DNA of 24,685 nucleotides from DASQDN01 sp035630195 (GTDB taxonomy: Bacteria > Acidobacteriota > Terriglobia > Bryobacterales > Bryobacteraceae): the NCBI GenBank assembly GCA_035630195.1, contig DASQLD010000404.1, positions 1-24,685 of the forward strand, given 5' to 3'. A program made the translations under genes and the position numbers. Below, piece after piece: positions 1 to 7,406 of the stretch. Every line of letters starts with the position of its first letter. Within the stretch, counting starts at the first letter, position 1. The notes beneath the pieces are model-generated. The model made no database searches. It saw only the letters and a program-made list of their open reading frames with translations, and was not told the origin of the DNA.

Positions 1-353
1 CGGCAGGCGTAGTTATTTCTGCCCTTCATGTAGCAGACCTTTAACGGGGTCGAAAGGTGCTGTTGCAGGAACGGTATATCTTTATGGAAGATCTGCTCCT
101 GAAGGTTTTTTGTTCCGGTCGAGATGACTACACGCTTACCCGACAGAATCGCCGGAATTAGGTATGCCAATGTCTTGCCCGTGCCGGTTCCGGCCTCGAC
201 GAGGAGTGTTCGTTTTGTCTTGATGGCATCCTCGACGGCCTGCGCCATGTCGAGTTGTCCGGGACGGTGCTCGTAGTTGGGGTGCCATTGGGACAAGATG
301 CCTCGCGGGGAAAAGAAGCTCTTGGCGCTCAGGGTGCGGGCAGGAGAAGACAT
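1..353 (-). CDS. dinG: DinG/XPD-family ATP-dependent DNA helicase, N-terminal part (runs off left edge)
   Basis: Translating the minus strand from the ATG at 353 gives 117 complete residues and no stop before the window edge. Visible are a Q-motif-like segment (YEHRPGQLDMAQAV, residues 27-40), Walker A (EAGTGTGKT, 53-61), a motif Ia region (VVISTGTKNLQEQI, 75-88) and, at the very edge, KGRNNYAC, whose Cys117 is where the first ligand of the XPD-type 4Fe-4S cluster sits. This order is typical of DinG/YoaA superfamily 2 helicases, which unwind 5'-3' on damaged or R-loop DNA. About 500 further residues, including the other cluster cysteines and motifs II-VI, should lie outside the window. The gene diverges from trmJ across a 66-bp gap. 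DinG and YoaA cannot be told apart from this fragment. Confidence 0.85.
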   Translation of the reverse strand, partial: MSSPARTLSAKSFFSPRGILSQWHPNYEHRPGQLDMAQAVEDAIKTKRTLLVEAGTGTGKTLAYLIPAILSGKRVVISTGTKNLQEQIFHKDIPFLQQHLSTPLKVCYMKGRNNYAC

Positions 354-419
354 CCGTGAAAACTACGTCTTCCCAGGGTAGCGGAAGGTACGGCCCGATA
401 TGACGAGTAGCATGGGAAA

Positions 420-1139
420 GTGCAATCCGACTCTCTGCGCGTGGTGCTGGTCGCTCCCCGGAATCCGCTGAACATTGGAGCGGCGGCCCGGGCCATGAGT
501 AACTTCGGATTTCTTCGCCTACGAGTCGTGAACCCGTACGAAATCGCTTACGCCGAGGCTAAATCCGCAGTAAACGCGGCAGCTCTCCTTGAGAATTCAG
601 AACAGTACTCGACTGTTGCGGACGCAATCGCGGACTGCACGCTGGTGGTCGGCACCACCGCCGTCGGGCACCGTCAGTTGCAGCATTCCCTACGGCGGCT
701 GGAGTATGGAGCTCGATTGATACGGCAGGAACTGGACGTCGGTCGTGTGGCATTACTGTTTGGAACCGAGAAGTTCGGGCTCAGCAATGAAGATATGGCG
801 CGCTGTCACTGGTTGATGCGCATTCCGACGCGAAACGAACACGAGTCGATGAACCTGGGGCAGGCTGTCGCGGTCTGTCTATACGAGCTAATCCGGAGCA
901 GTCAGGTCGAAACAGACGCTCCCAAAGCGCAGCGTAGCGCAACGGCAGAAAACGTCGACCGTATCGCTGACCTTCTTGTGGATTCCCTGCAGCGGTCTGG
1001 CTACATCAAGGATCTTACGAGCGAATCCGGGGAACAGAAGACTCGCCGCATGGTCCGGCGTCTCCAACTCACGCGCAGCGATGCCCTTGCGCTACTGGGT
1101 ATGTTGCGGCAAATCCTCTGGAAGCTGAAGAACCCATGA
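420..1139 (+). CDS. trmJ: tRNA (cytidine/uridine-32-2'-O)-methyltransferase, TrmJ-like SpoU family
   Basis: A 239-aa SPOUT-fold RNA 2'-O-methyltransferase. The three SpoU motifs are present: NIGAAARAM (residues 18-26, with the catalytic Arg), ALLFGTEKFGLSNED (111-125) and IPTRNEHESMNLGQAVAV (135-152), the last two forming the knot that binds S-adenosylmethionine. The long C-terminal helical extension and the LVAPRNPLNIG start favour TrmJ, which modifies position 32 of the tRNA anticodon loop, over TrmL or TrmH. The start is GTG; an in-frame TAG at 408 leaves no room for an upstream start, and no strong ribosome binding site is visible. A small gene follows 27 bp downstream and is probably co-transcribed. 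The family is certain; the exact target nucleotide is inferred. Confidence 0.88.
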   Translation: MQSDSLRVVLVAPRNPLNIGAAARAMSNFGFLRLRVVNPYEIAYAEAKSAVNAAALLENSEQYSTVADAIADCTLVVGTTAVGHRQLQHSLRRLEYGARLIRQELDVGRVALLFGTEKFGLSNEDMARCHWLMRIPTRNEHESMNLGQAVAVCLYELIRSSQVETDAPKAQRSATAENVDRIADLLVDSLQRSGYIKDLTSESGEQKTRRMVRRLQLTRSDALALLGMLRQILWKLKNP

Positions 1140-1166
1140 GAAGGCAATGGTATTCTGGGGATCGCC

Positions 1167-1385
1167 ATGACCAAAGTGCAGCTGCGTTACGACCTTATGA
1201 GACCAATGGATGAGTCCATGATGGAGCAGATCTCAAGGGTGCATGCAGTCTACGGGATCTTGCGCGTCCAGCCCGGCGATTCTTTCCACAAGCTGGTCGT
1301 CGACTACGATGCTTCGCGCCTGAGCGAATCGGAAGTCGAGACCGTCCTTCACAAGCACGGTATTCCCATCGTCCTCCACGTCTAA
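1167..1385 (+). CDS. Small HMA-like (ferredoxin-like fold) protein without metal-binding cysteines
   Basis: A 72-aa ORF starting at ATG with GGGGA about 5 nt upstream, lying 27 bp after trmJ. The pattern VQLRYDLMRPMDESMMEQISRV, then YGILRVQPGDSFHKLVVDYDA, then a helix (SESEVETVLHKHG) and a closing strand (IPIVLHV) is the beta-alpha-beta-beta-alpha-beta order of heavy-metal-associated domains. There is no cysteine at all, so the CxxC that binds Cu or Zn in HMA proteins is missing and metal transport is unlikely. The fold is inferred from sequence pattern only and no function can be assigned. Coding status is supported by spacing, codon-like composition and balanced amino-acid content. Confidence 0.7.
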   Translation: MTKVQLRYDLMRPMDESMMEQISRVHAVYGILRVQPGDSFHKLVVDYDASRLSESEVETVLHKHGIPIVLHV

Positions 1386-1480
1386 GTGGGGCGGAACGCT
1401 GGACTGAAGGACAACTTTTTTTTGGATTTTCGTGGTGACGTATCGGAGACAGGGCCGTCTGAAGACACAACAGCAAGTCG

Positions 1481-1528
1481 CCCCGCGCTAGAGACCCTTT
1501 CCCCAACAAGACTACCTCTAGCGCGGGG
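1481..1528. repeat. 13-bp perfect inverted repeat, possible terminator or structured RNA
   Basis: CCCCGCGCTAGAG (1481-1493) and its exact reverse complement (1516-1528) are separated by 22 nt. The stem is GC-rich and strong, but there is no T-run on either side, so it is not a classical intrinsic terminator. It may end the trmJ transcript or form a structured 5' region for the BON gene. Confidence 0.6.
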
Positions 1529-1571
1529 GCCTACAACTTCATCGATCGTAGCTGAATCGCCCTAGGTCCGC

Positions 1572-1606
1572 AATTACCCTAAAAGTTCTGCCTTAATTCC
1601 CCTAAA
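1572..1606. promoter_or_regulatory. Direct repeat upstream of BON gene, candidate operator
   Basis: AATTACCCTAAA (1572-1583) and AATTCCCCTAAA (1595-1606) match at 11 of 12 positions and start 23 bp apart, about two helical turns. They lie 66-100 bp upstream of the BON-protein start. Spacing on the same face of the helix suggests paired sites for an activator; which protein binds is unknown. Confidence 0.35.
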
Positions 1607-1671
1607 TACGGTAACCCACTTATCCAAGCAACAGTTGCCAATCTAACGCGTCTGACTAGTGGAGGTTTCGC

Positions 1672-2223
1672 ATGCGCGTTACGCATTTAGCCCTCGTGTT
1701 ATCGATGACGAGCGCTCTTTGTTTGGCAGATCACAAGAACGCAAAAGGGTATGAACGATTCGTGAAGGAGATTCGCCACGAACTGGTGATGCTTCCTTAC
1801 TACGGAGTCTTTGATAATTTGGCGTACAAGGTGGATGGTTACAAGGTGACCTTAATGGGTCAGGTGACACGTCCAACTCTAAAGAATGACGCCGAGCGCG
1901 TCGTTAAAGACATTGAAGGTGTCGAGCAGGTCATCAACAACATTGAGGTTCTGCCCCTGTCACCCAATGACGACCGGATCCGCCTTGCCGCATATCGGAC
2001 GATTTATGGCCATACGTCGCTAAATCGGTACGCCCTCAACGCTGTTCCACCAATACACATCATCGTCAAGAATGGGAATATTACGCTTGAAGGCGTAGTC
2101 GCGAATGAGGGGGACAAGAATATTGCCGGTATTCAGGCCAACTCGGTCAATGGCGCCTTTAGTGTTACCAACAATCTTCGTACCGAAAGCGGGGGCGCTG
2201 ACACGCGCTCGCGCTCCAAGTAA
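1672..2223 (+). CDS. Exported protein with two BON domains
   Basis: A 183-aa protein with an N-terminal signal peptide (about residues 1-19, hydrophobic core LALVLSMTSALCL). Two BON repeats follow. The first is around residues 28-95 and contains the typical VTLMGQVTRP and VEQVINNIEVLP blocks. The second is around 100-170 with ITLEGVVANEGDKNIAGIQA and a conserved ending VTNNL. BON domains are found in OsmY and related periplasmic proteins and are thought to contact membranes or outer-membrane partners; several are induced by osmotic or envelope stress. The ATG has a strong ribosome binding site, GTGGAGG, 7 nt upstream. It sits 33 bp before a second exported protein. Function beyond envelope association is inferred. 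Confidence 0.85.
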   Translation: MRVTHLALVLSMTSALCLADHKNAKGYERFVKEIRHELVMLPYYGVFDNLAYKVDGYKVTLMGQVTRPTLKNDAERVVKDIEGVEQVINNIEVLPLSPNDDRIRLAAYRTIYGHTSLNRYALNAVPPIHIIVKNGNITLEGVVANEGDKNIAGIQANSVNGAFSVTNNLRTESGGADTRSRSK

Positions 2224-2256
2224 CCCGAGATTACGAGGGCTCGTTACAATCAAGCT

Positions 2257-3144
2257 ATGCTGCGGGCCCTCCTCTTACCACTCTTCTTCTTGAGTGGGGG
2301 ATTTTTCGGTCAGAACCTCACCTCTCAGGACATCATCTATAAGATAGAGGCGGTTTCTACGAAACATAAGTTCCTCGAAGGGCCGGTATGGTCCGCGCAT
2401 GATGGTTACCTCTTGTTTAGCGACGTGCCCTCCAATAAGATCCTTAAGATCGACACGAAGGGCATTACTCTTTTTCGCGAACAATCAGGCGGGGCGAGTG
2501 GAAACGCCTTCGACGATAAGGGTCGCCTCTACACATGTGAGACCCGCGCCAGGCGCGTTGTTCGCACGGATAAGAAAGACAAAATCGAAGTCCTTGCTGA
2601 TCAGTTTGACGGCAAGAAACTGAACGGTCCTAACGACATTGTGGTGACGAAAAACGAGCAGGTGTTCTTTACAGACCCGGCTTTCGGGTCGGCTGTCGAA
2701 GTACGTGAATTACCGTTCTATGGCGTTTTCCACATATCCGCGAAGGGCGTCGTTAGCGCCGCTGTGAAATTACAAACCCGACCAAATGGTCTCGCTCTCA
2801 GCCCCGACGGCGCTACCCTCTACGTTTCGAACTCCGATGAGCGAAACGTGCGCGCCTATGATGTCAACAAGGATGGCGCACTTTCGAACGAGAGAATGTT
2901 TGTGCCTAAGACCGAGGGAGTACCCTCCGGCCTTGAAGTTGATGAGAAGGGCAACGTCTATGTCGCTGCCTCCGAGATCGGCGTCTTCACACCAGAAGGA
3001 CAGAAGACAGCCGTCATCCACGTGGCCGACAAGCCCTCTAATATGGTCTTTGGCGATGGTGACCTCCACTCGCTTTACGTGACTGCTCGATCCACCCTCT
3101 ATCGAGTCAAGTTCGATACCGTGAAAGGAGCGGCACTCTATTAG
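2257..3144 (+). CDS. Exported SMP-30/gluconolactonase/LRE-family protein
   Basis: A 295-aa protein with an N-terminal signal peptide (LLLPLFFLSGGFF) and a six-bladed beta-propeller of the SMP-30 family. Family metal-site residues are visible: Glu41 in FLEGPVW, Asn126-Asp127 in LNGPNDIVV, Asn177 in TRPNGLALSPDG and Asp194 in VSNSDER. SMP-30 enzymes hydrolyse sugar lactones such as gluconolactone; the exported acidobacterial members are mostly annotated as gluconolactonases without a proven substrate. The gene is 33 bp after the BON gene, and its last codon overlaps the proposed ATT start of the Nudix gene, so these are probably one operon. The length is normal for the family. Confidence 0.85.
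   Translation: MLRALLLPLFFLSGGFFGQNLTSQDIIYKIEAVSTKHKFLEGPVWSAHDGYLLFSDVPSNKILKIDTKGITLFREQSGGASGNAFDDKGRLYTCETRARRVVRTDKKDKIEVLADQFDGKKLNGPNDIVVTKNEQVFFTDPAFGSAVEVRELPFYGVFHISAKGVVSAAVKLQTRPNGLALSPDGATLYVSNSDERNVRAYDVNKDGALSNERMFVPKTEGVPSGLEVDEKGNVYVAASEIGVFTPEGQKTAVIHVADKPSNMVFGDGDLHSLYVTARSTLYRVKFDTVKGAALY
3124..3142 (+). promoter_or_regulatory. Ribosome binding site and ATT start of the Nudix gene
   Basis: AAAGGAG (3124-3130), then 9 nt, then ATT (3140-3142), which shares its last T with the TAG stop of the upstream gene. This decides the start of the Nudix frame because no ATG, GTG or TTG is available. Translational coupling is inferred. Confidence 0.55.
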
Positions 3145-3586
3145 CCGCCAGTATCCCTCCCGGCCGATCCTTGGGATTGGCGCGCTCATCTTCGCCGGAG
3201 AGCGCATTCTGCTTGCCGAGCGTGGAGGAGAGCCGCTAAAAGGCTATTGGTCCTTGCCAGGTGGCGTGCTCGAAACCGGTGAGACTCTGAAAGAGGGGAT
3301 TGAGCGCGAAGTCCTCGAAGAAACCGGATTAATCGTGCAGACAGAAGGTATCGCCAAAGTTTTCGAGCGAATCATGCATGATGCCGACGGCCGGGTCGAG
3401 TATCACTATGTTCTGATCGATTACTTTTGCAGGGTCACCGGAGGATCGCAACGGCCGGGCGATGATTGCAGCGACGTTCAATGGGTGCGAGTGTCGGACT
3501 TACCCCAATTGCTGTTGACTGAAGGTACGCTCGAAGTAATTGAAGAAGCTTATGAAACGCACAAGCGGCGATCTGCTCGAGTTTGA
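3140..3586 (+). CDS. Nudix hydrolase, apparently starting at ATT
   Basis: The reading frame contains a full Nudix box, G-x5-E-x7-REVLEETGL, at residues 42-64 of the proposed protein, preceded by the usual WSLPGG strand and a first beta-strand ILGIGALIF. Nudix enzymes cleave nucleoside diphosphate derivatives; the substrate here is unknown (MutT-like or ADP-ribose-type). No ATG, GTG or TTG lies between the upstream in-frame stop (TGA, 3122) and the first strand. The first canonical-type codon is a TTG at 3254, which would delete half the domain. The best start is ATT at 3140, with AAAGGAG ending 9 nt upstream and a 3-base overlap with the stop region of the preceding gene (TATTAG). The frame overlaps mutS2 by 35 bp. 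About 148 aa, a normal length for the family. Confidence 0.8.
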   Translation: MSRQYPSRPILGIGALIFAGERILLAERGGEPLKGYWSLPGGVLETGETLKEGIEREVLEETGLIVQTEGIAKVFERIMHDADGRVEYHYVLIDYFCRVTGGSQRPGDDCSDVQWVRVSDLPQLLLTEGTLEVIEEAYETHKRRSARV

Positions 3587-5939
3587 AGAACTGAAGCTTC
3601 TGATCGGACGCTACATTGCCGGTCCTTTGGGTCGGCTCGAGCTCGATCGGGCGCAACCAATCGATAACCGCGAACAACTCGAAGGCGTGCTGGCTGAGGT
3701 AGCCGAGGCGGTCGACTTTGTACGGGTTAACGGGCGGCTTCCTTTAGGGGGACTCGTCGATAGTAACGAAGCCGTTGCGAAACTGCGCATCGAGGGCGCG
3801 GCTCTCGAAGCGGTCGAGATCGCTAACCTGACCCGCTTCCTCGAACGGGCCGACGACGTGCGAGGACTACTCGCGGGCGATCAATTTGCTCTTCTGTCGT
3901 TACGAAGCAAGGCCATGGCGGACTTCCGGGGACTGCTCCGTGAGGTCGGCGGGAAAGTGCTGCCAAATGGTTCGATCGCTGATGATGCCAGCGTCGCACT
4001 GAACCGGCTTCGTCGCGATATGGAAAAGCAGCAGCGCCACGTCCATCAATCGCTTGAACGGTTCTTGAAAACTCACCGCGATGAGGGCGTATTGCAAGAA
4101 GAATACGTCACAATTCGGAACGAACGGTTCGTCGTTCCTGTCGTCGCTGGACAAAAGCGGCGTGTCGACGGAGTGATTCACGGCGCTAGCAGCAGCGGGC
4201 AAACGCTGTTCGTCGAGCCACTCGATACCATCGATCTCAATAATGAATTAGTTCGGCTACGCGAAGAAGAGCAGCGCGAAGTCTATCGAATCTTGCGCGA
4301 GATTACGGATAAACTTCGTGCACACGCCGCCGATATCCGTCGTACTATGCAGGTCGTCAGCGAACTCGACTTGTTATTCGCCAAAGCCGCGTTCGCAGGG
4401 GATTTCGATTGCGTCATTCCGAAGTTCACAGGGGACTCGGAACGTCGCGTCGTCCTGCGCGAGGCTCGACATCCGCTGTTGCAGGATGTACTTCGCCGGC
4501 AACAGAAGCGTGTTGTGCCGGTGACATTAACACTCGATGGCGCACAGAGAATTCTGTTGATCAGCGGTCCGAACACCGGCGGAAAAACAGTCTCGATGAA
4601 GACTGTCGGCCTGCTGGCCCTGATGGCGCACTCGGGGATGCCGGTGCCGGCGACCGAAGCTGTGTTCCCCATCTTTGATCAAGTTCTCGCCGACATAGGC
4701 GACCAGCAATCCATAGAGCAATCGCTGAGTACGTTCTCTGCGCACATTGCCTGCGTGAAGGCAATGGTGGAAGAGTCCACTCCAGATTCACTTGTGTTGC
4801 TCGACGAATTGGGCCGAGCGACGGACCCCGAGGAAGGCGGAGCGCTCGGCGTCGCAATTCTCGATCACTTCCGCAAGCTCGGAGCGATCGTTGTCGCGTC
4901 AACGCACTTGCTGGCGCTTAAGGTCTACGGAGCGAACACTGAATCTGTATTGAACGGATCAATGGGGTTCGATGAAGAGACTCTGGCGCCAACGTATCTG
5001 TTGCGTGTCGGAGCCCCGGGCAAATCCGCTGGACTCGATATCGCTACCAAGCTGGGGATGGCTCCCTGGATCATCGAAAGAGCGCGCACTGCAATGACAA
5101 CAACTGAACGGGATATTGCGCGCTTCCTATCCGAGCTTCATGAGCGCGTCGATAAGAACGCGACCCTGCAACGAGATCTCGAGCAGCGACTTGCCGGGGT
5201 CAAGTCGCGTGAGGCCGACCTCGATCGCAACTTCAAACGCCGTGAAGCCGAGATGCTACGCAAGCTTCAGGATCGTTTCGATGAGGTCGTGGCAAATTTC
5301 GAAGCCCGCGCCCTCGATACCATTCAAAACATCAAGGAACTAAGAGAACAACGCAAGCTGCAGGATCAGGCGAGACTTCAGGTGGCACGCGTAAAGCGGG
5401 AGGGCATGGAGGAAATGGAAGCTCATGTTGTCTCTGCCGCCGAGACACCGGTTGTGCAAGCCGCGAAGCCCAAACTAGAAGAGGGCGCGCGCGTGATCTT
5501 GAAAGGCATTCGACAGCCGGCGCGCATCCGGCGGCTTATCAGCGATACCATCATCGAGGTCGATGCAGGTTTTCTCAAGATGCAAGTCTCCATCGACGAT
5601 GTGCAAGAGATCCTTCGTGAAAAGGATCAACCTGCATCGAAGCTCCCAAAGAATGTCACCTTCCAACAGGCCGGCCCGAAATGGGACATGTCCTATCAGG
5701 AAATCAATGTGATCGGAAAGCGCGCAGAGGAAGCGCTCGAAGAAGTGGACCACTTTCTCGATCAGGCTGCTCTCGCATCCGTCGACCGCGTTCGCATCGT
5801 GCACGGGCACGGAATGGGCGTCTTGAAGAAAGCAGTTGCTAACCTTCTCGCAAAAAGCCCGCATGTTGAGAAGTTCTATCCAGCAACCCCGCAGGAGGGT
5901 GGGGCCGGGGCGACAATCGCGGAGTTGAAGACTGCTTGA
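3552..5939 (+). CDS. mutS2: Endonuclease MutS2 (MutS-family ATPase with Smr domain)
   Basis: A 795-aa protein from the ATG at 3552; a TTG at 3540 is also in frame but the ATG gives the usual MutS2 N-terminus (LLEFEELKLLIGRYI). It has the MutS core and clamp, Walker A GPNTGGKT (339-346), Walker B DSLVLLDELGRATDPEEG, a switch STHLLALKVYG, a long coiled coil, and a C-terminal Smr domain with HGHGMG (751-756). MutS2 suppresses recombination or, in other bacteria, rescues stalled ribosomes; the Smr domain is a nuclease. The LDLRG motif that opens many Smr domains reads INVIG here (718-722), so nuclease activity may differ. It overlaps the Nudix gene by 35 bp. The length is normal. Confidence 0.95.
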   Translation: MKRTSGDLLEFEELKLLIGRYIAGPLGRLELDRAQPIDNREQLEGVLAEVAEAVDFVRVNGRLPLGGLVDSNEAVAKLRIEGAALEAVEIANLTRFLERADDVRGLLAGDQFALLSLRSKAMADFRGLLREVGGKVLPNGSIADDASVALNRLRRDMEKQQRHVHQSLERFLKTHRDEGVLQEEYVTIRNERFVVPVVAGQKRRVDGVIHGASSSGQTLFVEPLDTIDLNNELVRLREEEQREVYRILREITDKLRAHAADIRRTMQVVSELDLLFAKAAFAGDFDCVIPKFTGDSERRVVLREARHPLLQDVLRRQQKRVVPVTLTLDGAQRILLISGPNTGGKTVSMKTVGLLALMAHSGMPVPATEAVFPIFDQVLADIGDQQSIEQSLSTFSAHIACVKAMVEESTPDSLVLLDELGRATDPEEGGALGVAILDHFRKLGAIVVASTHLLALKVYGANTESVLNGSMGFDEETLAPTYLLRVGAPGKSAGLDIATKLGMAPWIIERARTAMTTTERDIARFLSELHERVDKNATLQRDLEQRLAGVKSREADLDRNFKRREAEMLRKLQDRFDEVVANFEARALDTIQNIKELREQRKLQDQARLQVARVKREGMEEMEAHVVSAAETPVVQAAKPKLEEGARVILKGIRQPARIRRLISDTIIEVDAGFLKMQVSIDDVQEILREKDQPASKLPKNVTFQQAGPKWDMSYQEINVIGKRAEEALEEVDHFLDQAALASVDRVRIVHGHGMGVLKKAVANLLAKSPHVEKFYPATPQEGGAGATIAELKTA

Positions 5940-5992
5940 GGGAGGCTTCGAAGAGACCTTGAAACGGTATGATCGGTTGGAGGGAGACATTG

Positions 5993-6850
5993 ATGAACCG
6001 AAGAGCATTTCTTAGCAGTGCGATAGCAGCAGCTTCATTTCCAGTCCAGGGCGCGGCACGGCTTCCCATTAAGAAAGCACTCTACATATCGATGCTGGGC
6101 AAGGAAGGTAGTTACACCGACCGATTCCAGAAAGCCCGGGACGCGGGTTTCGAAGAGATCGAGTGCGCGACCGTAGAATCACAAGGGGAAGCGGAAGAGA
6201 TCAAGAAAGCTGCCGAGCAAACCAAACTGCGCATTCATTCGGTCATGAATCAGGCGCATTGGAAGTTTCCACTCTCGTCGGGAGACCCGGCAGTAGTAGC
6301 CGAGAGCATGAAGGGCATGGAGACAAGTCTGCGGAATGCGCACTTCTGGGGTGCAGATACCGTGCTTCTCGTACCAGCAGTTGTCAATCCCGAGACCGGG
6401 TACCAAGATGCCTGGACGCGATCTCAGCAGCAGATTCGCCGCCTGCTTCCTCTGGCCGAAAAGCTAAAGGTAGTGATCGGCATCGAGGAAGTATGGAATA
6501 AATTTCTGCTCAGCCCCCTAGAGATGGCGCGGTACGTCGATGATTTTAAAAGTCCATACGTCAAAGCGTACGTCGACGTTGGAAATATGGTCTTTTACGG
6601 CTATCCCCAGGATTGGATTCGCACGCTTGGCAAGCGCATCGCCAAGCTCCATATCAAGGACTTCCGCTTTAAAGACAGAAGGACTGATTTCGTCGCGTTA
6701 CGCGAAGGCGACATCGACTGGAAAGCGGTACACAAAGCGCTTCATGATGTCGGATACAAAGGCACGGCAACCTTGGAACTCGGATCGGGCGACCTGGAGT
6801 ACTTAAAGGAAACAAGCCGGAGATTCGATTTGATCCTCGAAGGCGCGTGA
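5993..6850 (+). CDS. Tat-exported xylose-isomerase-like TIM barrel (sugar phosphate isomerase/epimerase family)
   Basis: A 285-aa protein starting at the ATG at 5993, chosen because a purine-rich GGAGGGAGA lies just upstream and because it gives a clean twin-arginine signal (NRRAFLSSA). An in-frame upstream start at 5969 would only add eight residues in front of it. The body is an AP-endonuclease-2/xylose-isomerase TIM barrel with the expected metal-site strands: VVIGIEEVWNKF (Glu), KAYVDVGNMVFYG (Asp, Asn), AKLHIKDFRFKD (His, Asp) and GTATLELGSGD (Glu). The family includes hydroxypyruvate isomerases and sugar epimerases; the substrate cannot be named. It is 53 bp after mutS2 and ends only 3 bp from the convergent peroxiredoxin gene. 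Confidence 0.85.
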   Translation: MNRRAFLSSAIAAASFPVQGAARLPIKKALYISMLGKEGSYTDRFQKARDAGFEEIECATVESQGEAEEIKKAAEQTKLRIHSVMNQAHWKFPLSSGDPAVVAESMKGMETSLRNAHFWGADTVLLVPAVVNPETGYQDAWTRSQQQIRRLLPLAEKLKVVIGIEEVWNKFLLSPLEMARYVDDFKSPYVKAYVDVGNMVFYGYPQDWIRTLGKRIAKLHIKDFRFKDRRTDFVALREGDIDWKAVHKALHDVGYKGTATLELGSGDLEYLKETSRRFDLILEGA

Positions 6851-6853
6851 CCC

Positions 6854-7315
6854 TTACAACGCCTGGAGTACTTCTTCGGCGTGGCCGGCAGGCTTCACCT
6901 TGTTGAATATCTTTGCGATTTTTCCATCTTTATCGATGAGGAAGGTGGTACGCTCGATTCCGAAGTATTTCTTGCCATACATACTCTTCTCCTTCCAGAC
7001 GCCGTACGCTTCCGAAACGGTGTGATCGACATCGGCGAGCAATGGATAGGGAAATCCGAACTTTTCCTTGAACTTTGCCTGCTTGTCCGGGGTGTCGGCT
7101 GAGATACCGAGGACGATGGCGCTGTCCCCGAACTTCGCGTACGCGTCACGGAATTCGCAGGCTTCTGTTGTGCATCCCGGTGTGTCAGCCTTCGGGTAGA
7201 AGAACAAGACGACGTTCTTACCGCGGGCCGATTTGAGATCGAAGGTCTCCCCGGTATCAGTTTGAAGGTTTATTGCCGGTGCTAGGGAACCCGGCTGGAG
7301 TTCAGGCATATTCAT
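6854..7315 (-). CDS. bcp: Thioredoxin-dependent thiol peroxidase, Bcp/PrxQ-type peroxiredoxin
   Basis: A 153-aa cytosolic peroxiredoxin. The active site FFYPKADTPGCTTEACEFRD gives peroxidatic Cys48 with Thr45 and, five residues on, Cys53 in the place of the BCP resolving cysteine. LGISADTPDKQAKFKEKFGFPYPLLAD and TFLIDKDGKIAKIF are further family blocks. It reduces hydrogen peroxide and organic hydroperoxides using thioredoxin. The start may be Met1 (7315) or Met3 (7309); neither has a strong ribosome binding site. It is transcribed toward the TIM-barrel gene, from which it is separated by 3 bp, so transcription termination must occur inside a neighbouring gene. Confidence 0.95.
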   Translation of the reverse strand: MNMPELQPGSLAPAINLQTDTGETFDLKSARGKNVVLFFYPKADTPGCTTEACEFRDAYAKFGDSAIVLGISADTPDKQAKFKEKFGFPYPLLADVDHTVSEAYGVWKEKSMYGKKYFGIERTTFLIDKDGKIAKIFNKVKPAGHAEEVLQAL

Positions 7316-7353
7316 AGAGTAAGGCGCCTGGCAAAGAAATTAATTTGCCGTCG

Positions 7354-7383
7354 TTTACAATTTCGCAACATTTTTGCTACAAA
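7354..7383 (+). promoter_or_regulatory. Possible sigma70 promoter for the 97-aa orphan gene
   Basis: TTTACA (7354-7359) and TACAAA (7378-7383) with an 18-nt spacer lie in an AT-rich stretch between the divergent bcp and orphan genes. Each box differs from consensus at one or two positions. Weak but well placed. Confidence 0.35.
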
Positions 7384-7406
7384 TCGCGATATGATGCGCG
7401 TGGATC

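Larger units (their letters stand above)
1386..1671. other. Intergenic gap with inverted and direct repeats, no gene
   Basis: No convincing ORF is seen on either strand in these 286 bases. The gap holds a T-rich run near 1416-1428, the 13-bp inverted repeat at 1481-1528 and two copies of a 12-mer 23 bp apart at 1572-1606. It probably carries the promoter of the BON-domain gene. Confidence 0.6.

Noticed and set aside
1632..1650. Sigma54-like element on the minus strand (TTGGCA...TTGCT)
   Set aside because: GG and GC are 10 rather than 12 bp apart, so the spacing is wrong, and no gene lies downstream in that direction.
3254..3586. TTG at 3254 as start of the Nudix gene
   Set aside because: It would begin inside the conserved WSLPGG strand and remove the first part of the fold.
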